From positions 1 to 12,577 of the forward strand of contig JBKPOG010000266.1 of assembly GCA_046732975.1 (NCBI GenBank): 12,577 nt of DNA. The letters are read 5' to 3'. Below the pieces are notes generated by a model. That model was given only the letters and a program-made list of their open reading frames with translations. It was not told the origin of the DNA and did not search any database. Numbering within the stretch: position 1 is the stretch's first letter; each line of letters begins with the position of its first letter. Positions 7,856 to 12,577 of the stretch are shown one piece after another. The translations under genes and the position numbers were made by a program. Origin of the DNA: JAMXLO01 sp046732975 (GTDB lineage: Bacteria > Pseudomonadota > Alphaproteobacteria > Acetobacterales > Acetobacteraceae).

Positions 7856-7963
7856 GGCGATGCACTGAATTTAGCATGCTGGGAATTTCGCGCCGACTAC
7901 GGTGAGGCCTCTGACAAGCTACCGAAGGTCGGTGACCTGTGCGGCTATCAATTGTGGCTGCAG

Positions 7964-7981
7964 AGCTCGGGATACCGAGTT
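7964..7981. terminator. Weak hairpin between the convergent transketolase and decarboxylase genes
   Basis: CTCGG-GATA-CCGAG (7966-7979), with an outer G-T and an A-T pair, forms a seven-pair stem in the 220-base gap between the two stop codons. No clear T-run lies on either side. It is the best candidate I see for a shared transcript end, but the evidence is slight. Confidence 0.2.
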
Positions 7982-8075
7982 ATCTGTTCACGTTGTGTCA
8001 CAGACGGAGGTGGAACTCATGGGTGCACGGCTCCTGGAGCAAGCAGCCTGGGCAGCCGGATGTTGGAGGCCGCAG

Positions 8076-9752
8076 TTACACGCTGCCGTCGACCATGACT
8101 TCAAGGAGCTGGGGTTCACGCGCCACAAGCGCTTCTGCATACGCAGCCCTGAATGCATCTGGCGTTTCGACGCGATGACCCTGCACGCCGAGCGAGCGCG
8201 CCAGCGCGGCAAATTCGATCGGCGGATCGACAAAATCCATCCCAATGAAGCGATCGGTGCCGTGGAACAGCCTCAGCCTCTGCTTGATGATCCGGTAACC
8301 GCCGTTGTTGAACACGACAAACGTGATCGGCAGCTTCTGGTGAGCTGCGGTCCACAGTGCCTGGATTGAGTACATCGCGCTTCCATCGCCCAGCAAGGCC
8401 ACCACCTTGCGGCGGGGCTGCGCAAGCTGAACGCCAACTGCAGCAGCGATGCCCCAGCCGATACCGCCGCTGACGTTGCCGAAGTACGCGTAGCGATCGC
8501 GGATGGGCAGAAAGGCCGCAAGACTTGCCGCGGTAGTCAGGGCTTCGTCCACGACGATGGCGTTCTTCGGCAGCAGCTCAGCAATCGTCAGCATCAGCCA
8601 TTCGGGATCGATCGGTTGCTGCGTTGCCTTCACCAATGCGGCTTCGGCGCGCCTCTTGCGGTTAGCAGTCCAGTTCCGTTCGGCGACTTGAGCGAGCCCT
8701 TCCGTCGCGCGCTGCCGGTGCGCTGAGCCGCCAAGCTCGGCGATCAGCGGTGTCAGCACGCGGAGCGTCTCACCGACATCGGCGCGCAGCGCGATGTCGG
8801 CCGGGTAGGTCTTGCCCATCTCCCAGTCGCGCAATCCGATCTGGACAATCGAGGCACCCGGCGGCAGCGGTTCGACTTCGCTATAGACCGACATGCGCAG
8901 GAAATCGGAGCCGAGGCTGATCAGCGTATCGTACGGCTGGAGTCTTGTGCGCACGGTTTTCTGATCGCGCGACAGCGGGCCGAGATAGGCTGGGTGCTCG
9001 CTTGGGAAATGCGCGCCTTGCAGCACCGTTTGATCGTAGACGGGCGCGCCCAGCACCTCGGCGAAACGAACAACTTCCGCGAAAGCATCACTTCTGATGA
9101 TCTCGTGGCCGACGATGATGACCGGCCGCTCTGCTTTGAGCAGTCGCTCGGCGAGCGCGCGCAGGCTTTGGTCTGACGGTCGCACCCGCGTGTCAACACG
9201 CGTCGCCTGCCCAAGATCGATCGCGCCAAACGCGTTCAATATGTCGCCCGGCAACGAGATGAACACCGGTCCCGTCGGGGGCGTCGTCGCCACTTTGGCA
9301 GCGCGGTGCACGATCCGCGGCAGGTCTTCTAGCCGTGTCACCTCGGTCGCCCACTTCACCACGGGCGCCGCGATCGGTACCAATGGGGCGTACAGCAAGG
9401 GTTCGGTCAGTCCGTGCCCCTGCTCCTGTTGTCCAGCGGTGATGATCAGCGGTGTGCCGGAATTGAACGCGGTAAATAGCGAGCCCATTGCGTTGCCCAG
9501 TCCGGGCGCAACGTGCACGTTGCACGCGACCAGTTCGCCAGAGGCTCTGGCATAACCATCGGCCATGGCAACGACGATCGCCTCCTGCAGGCCCAGCACG
9601 TAGCGCAAGTCCGGATAATCGACGAGCGCGTGCATGATCGGCAGCTCGGTCGTGCCTGGATTGCCAAACAGATGGGTGACGCCCTCCGACAGCAGCAGTT
9701 CGATAAAGGCGCTGCGGCCGCTGATGGTGTTCGGCGTAACGTTAGATGTCAT
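8076..9752 (-). CDS. ThDP-dependent 2-oxo-acid decarboxylase, benzoylformate-decarboxylase-like
   Basis: A 558-residue enzyme with the three-domain layout of the acetolactate-synthase/benzoylformate-decarboxylase superfamily. The N-terminal pyrimidine-binding domain has FGNPGTTELP (29-38), the cofactor-activating glutamate in LQEA (E57), and VHVAPGLGN with H80. The central domain is about 190-340. The C-terminal domain has the diphosphate motif LGDGS (454-458) through FNN (481-483). From memory, colinear similarity is best to Pseudomonas benzoylformate decarboxylase (MdlC), which has FGNPGSNELP and INLHSAAGTGN at matching places. The position of its active-site H281 appears to be S288 here (LRMSVY), and its S26 is T34, so the substrate or reaction may differ. 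Database labels such as acetolactate synthase are possible, but it lacks an adjacent small subunit. The 9752 ATG has only a weak ribosome binding site, yet no better start is near. It is divergent from the zinc-ribbon/dehydrogenase operon. Confidence 0.88.
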   Translation of the reverse strand: MTSNVTPNTISGRSAFIELLLSEGVTHLFGNPGTTELPIMHALVDYPDLRYVLGLQEAIVVAMADGYARASGELVACNVHVAPGLGNAMGSLFTAFNSGTPLIITAGQQEQGHGLTEPLLYAPLVPIAAPVVKWATEVTRLEDLPRIVHRAAKVATTPPTGPVFISLPGDILNAFGAIDLGQATRVDTRVRPSDQSLRALAERLLKAERPVIIVGHEIIRSDAFAEVVRFAEVLGAPVYDQTVLQGAHFPSEHPAYLGPLSRDQKTVRTRLQPYDTLISLGSDFLRMSVYSEVEPLPPGASIVQIGLRDWEMGKTYPADIALRADVGETLRVLTPLIAELGGSAHRQRATEGLAQVAERNWTANRKRRAEAALVKATQQPIDPEWLMLTIAELLPKNAIVVDEALTTAASLAAFLPIRDRYAYFGNVSGGIGWGIAAAVGVQLAQPRRKVVALLGDGSAMYSIQALWTAAHQKLPITFVVFNNGGYRIIKQRLRLFHGTDRFIGMDFVDPPIEFAALARSLGVQGHRVETPDAFRAAYAEALVAREPQLLEVMVDGSV

Positions 9753-9768
9753 CGGAATTTGTCTGCCC

Positions 9769-9822
9769 GCGGATGGAAAGCCTGGCTCACGTTATCGGTG
9801 ATGCCGCCTCGGCGCCATCCGC
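9769..9822. promoter_or_regulatory. Inverted repeat in the divergent promoter region
   Basis: GCGGATGG (9769-9776) and its exact reverse complement CCATCCGC (9815-9822) lie 46 bases apart, centre to centre, in the 134-base gap between the divergent decarboxylase and zinc-ribbon genes. The spacing is near four helical turns, which would suit two operator half-sites on one face. The arms are short, so chance is possible. I could not find matching promoter boxes. Confidence 0.3.
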
Positions 9823-9886
9823 ACTCCTGGCCGTGGATGTCCGAATGAGACACAGTACCGGCTGGCGCGGCATAGGGAGAAGAAAT

Positions 9887-10075
9887 ATGCAGCAGGAGAC
9901 GCTCGTCCCGATACTGAAACCCTGCCCGTTCTGCGGCGACCGGCCCCAGATTGTGCAGTCCGGCACATTCGCGGTTCAATGCGCCGATTGCGGTGCAATG
10001 GGTCCTCCTGCGCCCAACATGGAGCGTGCGGCAGTGAGATGGAACAAACGAAAGGGGGACGATTTCGGCTGGTAA
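9887..10075 (+). CDS. Small Lar-like zinc-ribbon protein
   Basis: A 62-residue protein with one zinc ribbon. It has LKPCPFCGDRP with C13 and C16, a short beta stretch, then QCADCGAMGP with C32 and C35, and finally AAVRWNKRKG. The order CPFCG, CxxCGAMGP, then A-V-x-WN-x-R is the pattern of the Lar family (restriction alleviation protein, first known from the Rac prophage). Members are mostly small phage or prophage proteins of unknown role, so restriction alleviation should not be assumed here. The ATG at 9887 is chosen for AGGGAGA (9874-9880) at 6 bases; an in-frame ATG at 9746 would reach back over the divergent decarboxylase start and is unlikely. It is the first gene of the dehydrogenase unit, 31 bases ahead of the next start, and no other phage gene is near. 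Confidence 0.8.
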   Translation: MQQETLVPILKPCPFCGDRPQIVQSGTFAVQCADCGAMGPPAPNMERAAVRWNKRKGDDFGW

Positions 10076-10106
10076 TCGCTTCTCCTGCGACAGCATAGGA
10101 AACCGC

Positions 10107-11219
10107 ATGGTGACATCGGCGATGGAGACGGCGAGCACGCTGGATCAGGCGACTCTCGATGCTTTACGGGAAAGTGTCGCCGGGGTTTTGGCAGAGCAAT
10201 GCGACAGCACGGCGTTGCACGCGTTCATCGATGGCAAAAACGCGCTCGATAAGACGCTTTGGGCGCAAGCCGGGCAGCTTGGCTGGCTCGGATTGGGGAT
10301 TCCAGAGCAATTCGGGGGTCTCGGCATGGGTGCCCAGGGGCTTGCCATCCTGCATGGCGAACTGGGGCGGCAATCGGCGCCAGGGCCCTACATCGCCACT
10401 TTGTCAGCGGCGCAGGCCATCGTTGAAACCGGGGGCGATGTGATTCGCCAGACGTGGCTGCCGCGACTGGCATCGGGCGAGATCAGTGCCGCCGTGCCGG
10501 CAACACTGAATGTACACAGCCTGAGCCGCTCTGGCGCTGGCGTTTCTGGCACATTGCGCTGCCTGGGCGCCATCGACGCAGCACTCCTTCTCGCCCCCGC
10601 GGACGATGTCTGGGTGATCGCTGACTTGGCCAGCGCCGAGGTGACCGCAGCGCCGATGTGGGACCGGACGCGGGACGTGCTCGACGTCCGCCTGCAGGAC
10701 ACTGTTCCCGCGGGCATTCTGTCGGATGCAGCGGCGACTCGCGCGGCGCTGACACGGGCCATGGCGCTGGCCGTCGCTGCCGACAGCGCCGGCGGTGCAC
10801 GTGCCATCACCGAACGCACCATCGCCTACATGAAAACGCGCGAGCAATTCGGCCAACCGATCGCGGGATTCCAGGCACTGAAACACCGCGCCGCCGACCT
10901 GGCGACGAAGCTGGCCGTAGCGGACGAGATGGTCACGCACGCAGTGCAGCGGACAGTAGCCAACGAGCCTGATGCCGAAATTTGGGCCACGCTCGCGAAG
11001 TCGGAAGTCACGGAAGCCTGTGTGTTCGTCACCACGGACTGTGTGCAATTGCACGGTGGCGTCGGCTTCACCTGGGAGTTCGATCCACACATTTTTCTCA
11101 AGCGGGCGCGGCTGAACGAAGTGCTGATCATGGCGAACACCAAGTTGCGCGATCAGGCGGCCGCTGCACTGGCTGCCATTACGGCGTCCGGGCGTTCCGC
11201 GCTGGAGCTGGAACTATGA
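10107..11219 (+). CDS. Acyl-CoA dehydrogenase family protein, smaller subunit of a likely heteromeric enzyme
   Basis: A 370-residue protein of the acyl-CoA dehydrogenase fold. It has the N-terminal helical domain with LGWLGLGIPEQFGGLGMG (58-75), a reduced middle domain lacking the usual FAD loop (no SEPxSGSD), and the C-terminal domain with MKTREQFGQPIAGFQ (242-256) and QLHGGVGFTWEFDPHIFLKR (314-333). Where the partner has its base, in LASER, this protein reads AADSAGGA (224-231), so it probably has no catalytic glutamate. That pattern fits the non-catalytic subunit of alpha2-beta2 dehydrogenases such as the FadE/ChsE pairs of steroid side-chain breakdown. The start has AGGAA (10097-10101) 5 bases ahead. 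Its stop overlaps the next start by four bases (ATGA, 11216-11219), which supports one complex. The substrate is not known; CoA thioesters of branched, cyclic or long side chains are typical of the group. Confidence 0.88.
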   Translation: MVTSAMETASTLDQATLDALRESVAGVLAEQCDSTALHAFIDGKNALDKTLWAQAGQLGWLGLGIPEQFGGLGMGAQGLAILHGELGRQSAPGPYIATLSAAQAIVETGGDVIRQTWLPRLASGEISAAVPATLNVHSLSRSGAGVSGTLRCLGAIDAALLLAPADDVWVIADLASAEVTAAPMWDRTRDVLDVRLQDTVPAGILSDAAATRAALTRAMALAVAADSAGGARAITERTIAYMKTREQFGQPIAGFQALKHRAADLATKLAVADEMVTHAVQRTVANEPDAEIWATLAKSEVTEACVFVTTDCVQLHGGVGFTWEFDPHIFLKRARLNEVLIMANTKLRDQAAAALAAITASGRSALELEL

Positions 11220-12397
11220 GCATCCTTGACGCGCAACATGACCTGTCTGCCTTCCGCCAGGCAATCCGCGCCTGGCTGGCAAAGGTCGTGCCGCCCGACT
11301 GGAAGGCCCGCATGGCTCGGGCCTCGAACGAGGAGTACATCGCATTCCAGCGCTGGTGGATGGCGGAGCGGAGCAAGGTCGGTCTCGCCATTCCGCACTG
11401 GCCGAAAGAGTATGGCGGCGCTGGCCTGTCACGACGCCACCTGATCGCCATCGCCGATGAGATGGCGCGCGCGGACGCGCCGCAAAACCGGCTGTTCACC
11501 ATCTCGCTGATCCATATGCCTGGCACGTTGTTGCCCCACGGCACCGAGGCGCAAAAGCGCCGCTATCTGGCAGGCGTGGCAAACGGCGAAGTCTGGTGCC
11601 AGGGCTTTTCCGAGCCGAACTCAGGATCGGACCTGGCGTCTTTGCGTTGCCGCGCGGTACGGGACGGCGATCAATATGTGATCAACGGTCAGAAGATCTG
11701 GTCGTCGAACTCGATGTACGCGGATCACTGCCTGCTGCTGACACGGACCGATCCGAACGCGCAGAAGCACCGGGGCATCACCTACTTCATCATGAACATG
11801 CGGTCTTCGGGGGTCGAAGTGCGGCCGATCCGGCAGGCCAACGGCCGCGCGGAGTTCGGCGAGCTGTTCCTGACGGATGTCCGCATCCCGGTCGAAAACA
11901 TGATCGGCGCCGAGAACAATGGCTGGCGCGTGGCGCAGGCGACACTCGCCTCGGAGCGCGGCGTGATCTCATTCGAAGGCGGCGAGCGGCAACGCTACGA
12001 GATCGAGGCGTTTTACCGCAAATCCCTGAAGGAAGGTGCCGCGTGGTTGCGGGATGTGCAACTACATCGTGAGTTCATCAGTTTCCTTGCGGAAATGCAG
12101 GCGGCACGGCGCTTGTTGCGGCGCGTGCTGGAGGAGAGCGCGACACAGGGGGCATCGGCCAGCGTATTGCCGTCGATCGTCAAGCTGTCCTCGACGGTGT
12201 TGCGCCAGCGGATCTGCTCTTTCATGGTCCGGATCGCCGGCGTGGATGGGCAAGCGTTCGCGCTGTTGGCCGAGGAACCGTTCGGCAGCCCGATGTTCGA
12301 CTTCCTGAGTGCGTTCTCCGGCACGATCGCTGGTGGAACGAACGAGATCCAGCGCAACATCGTGGCGGAGCGTGGCCTGGGCATGCCACGGGTGTGA
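11216..12397 (+). CDS. Acyl-CoA dehydrogenase, larger catalytic subunit of a likely heteromeric enzyme
   Basis: A 393-residue, full-length FAD-dependent acyl-CoA dehydrogenase that would introduce a trans-2 double bond into an acyl-CoA and pass electrons to electron-transfer flavoprotein. Seen are IPHWPKEYGGAGLS (59-72), the FAD loop WCQGFSEPNSGSDLASL (127-143), NGQKIWSSNSMYAD (158-170), and the C-terminal AGGTNEIQRNIVAERGLG (372-389). The glutamate of the medium-chain type (EGT) is G here, but E247 in TLASERG aligns with the base used by isovaleryl- and long-chain-type enzymes and by the catalytic subunit of the ChsE4-ChsE5 enzyme of mycobacteria. I chose ATG 11216 because it overlaps the preceding stop (ATGA) and gives the normal N-terminus. 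The same frame stays open further upstream, but that is inside the partner gene. A broken carboxyltransferase sequence begins about ten bases after the stop. Confidence 0.93.
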   Translation: MSILDAQHDLSAFRQAIRAWLAKVVPPDWKARMARASNEEYIAFQRWWMAERSKVGLAIPHWPKEYGGAGLSRRHLIAIADEMARADAPQNRLFTISLIHMPGTLLPHGTEAQKRRYLAGVANGEVWCQGFSEPNSGSDLASLRCRAVRDGDQYVINGQKIWSSNSMYADHCLLLTRTDPNAQKHRGITYFIMNMRSSGVEVRPIRQANGRAEFGELFLTDVRIPVENMIGAENNGWRVAQATLASERGVISFEGGERQRYEIEAFYRKSLKEGAAWLRDVQLHREFISFLAEMQAARRLLRRVLEESATQGASASVLPSIVKLSSTVLRQRICSFMVRIAGVDGQAFALLAEEPFGSPMFDFLSAFSGTIAGGTNEIQRNIVAERGLGMPRV

Positions 12398-12408
12398 CGG
12401 CGGAATAG

Positions 12409-12577
12409 GATTGCCAGGAACGATATGCCCGCCACCATTATGATTGCACAGTTCTCATCGGCACGCAGGGACATCGACATCATTACGAGAAGGACCGGAT
12501 GTTCGAGCTGGCGCACCGCTACCGCCTGCCGGTCGTATTGTTCGGCGAGGGCGGCGGGTGGCCGACCGGGCGAAGAC
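12409..12577 (+). pseudogene. Headless, frameshifted piece of a biotin-dependent acyl-CoA carboxylase carboxyltransferase domain
   Basis: The frame starts after a TAG at 12406-12408, with no usable start codon before an internal Met at about 12499. It reads DCTVLIGTQGH, EKDRMFELA and LPVVLFGEGGG, a close match to the conserved carboxyltransferase segment TVLAGTQGH...DRMFELAE...LPVV.F.EGGGGRPGD of acyl-CoA, propionyl-CoA and methylcrotonyl-CoA carboxylases. After EGGG the phase changes. Removing one G from the run at 12556-12558 restores GGRPGED up to the window edge. The N-terminal part of such a protein is missing: only some 15 residues precede the match, and the dehydrogenase stop is ten bases upstream. 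It is therefore probably a decayed or recombined gene that once belonged to the dehydrogenase operon. The G-run change could also be a sequencing error, and the gene continues beyond the window. Confidence 0.7.

Noticed and set aside
7867..7888. GAATTT direct repeat around the palindrome AGCATGCT after transketolase
   Set aside because: The repeats are only six bases and the palindrome eight; chance is the simplest explanation, and there is no mobile element nearby.
7902..8369. 155-codon plus-strand frame at the end of the decarboxylase gene
   Set aside because: It lies mostly antisense to the decarboxylase, which has firm family motifs; its translation has no recognisable motif.
10404..11090. 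228-codon minus-strand frame inside the smaller dehydrogenase gene
   Set aside because: It is an antisense shadow of a gene with clear acyl-CoA dehydrogenase motifs, as is common in GC-rich DNA.
12550..12562. Programmed frameshift in the carboxyltransferase G-run
   Set aside because: There is no usual slippery heptamer or clear stimulator, and the gene also lacks its start, so decay or a sequencing error is more likely.

Overview
The window looks like chromosomal DNA of a GC-rich Gram-negative bacterium, most likely an alpha- or betaproteobacterium of the Bradyrhizobium/Burkholderiales type. The reasons are a TadB/TadC pilus pair, a twin-arginine substrate-binding protein, and several catabolic acyl-CoA and thiamine-diphosphate enzymes. 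No RNA gene, CRISPR array, transposase or phage module was seen, and the organism call is inference only.

Layout. (1) Positions 2-1708, plus strand: the end of a tad (Flp pilus) operon, with the C-terminus of tadB, complete tadC overlapping it by ATGA, and a small possible tail-anchored membrane protein of unknown function. (2) 1720-4171, minus strand: an SDR oxidoreductase followed by an orphan Tat-exported family 5 solute-binding protein. No permease or ATPase is visible. (3) 4172-5006: a divergent intergenic region, then an SRPBCC/AHSA1-like protein preceded by a 26-codon leader ORF with a very good ribosome binding site. (4) 5007-5794: about 790 bases with no convincing gene, possibly holding a decayed remnant. 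(5) 5795-7855, plus: a complete transketolase. (6) 8076-9752, minus: a benzoylformate-decarboxylase-like ThDP enzyme convergent with the transketolase. (7) 9887-12397, plus: a 62-residue Lar-like zinc-ribbon protein and two acyl-CoA dehydrogenase subunits overlapping by ATGA. They are followed after about 10 bases by a headless, frameshifted piece of a biotin-dependent carboxylase carboxyltransferase domain that runs to the window edge.

How the genes may work together. The two dehydrogenase genes look like the halves of one heteromeric enzyme: the larger has the FAD loop and a likely catalytic glutamate, and the smaller has lost the base. With the divergent 2-oxo-acid decarboxylase and the adjoining carboxylase remnant they suggest catabolism of an unusual CoA-linked or 2-oxo acid, but no substrate can be named from sequence. 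Transketolase serves central pentose-phosphate metabolism and appears only physically linked.

I found no clear evidence for a wholly new system. The items most worth a second look are the broken carboxyltransferase, the leader ORF before the SRPBCC gene, the zinc-ribbon protein in the dehydrogenase operon, and the altered active site of the decarboxylase.
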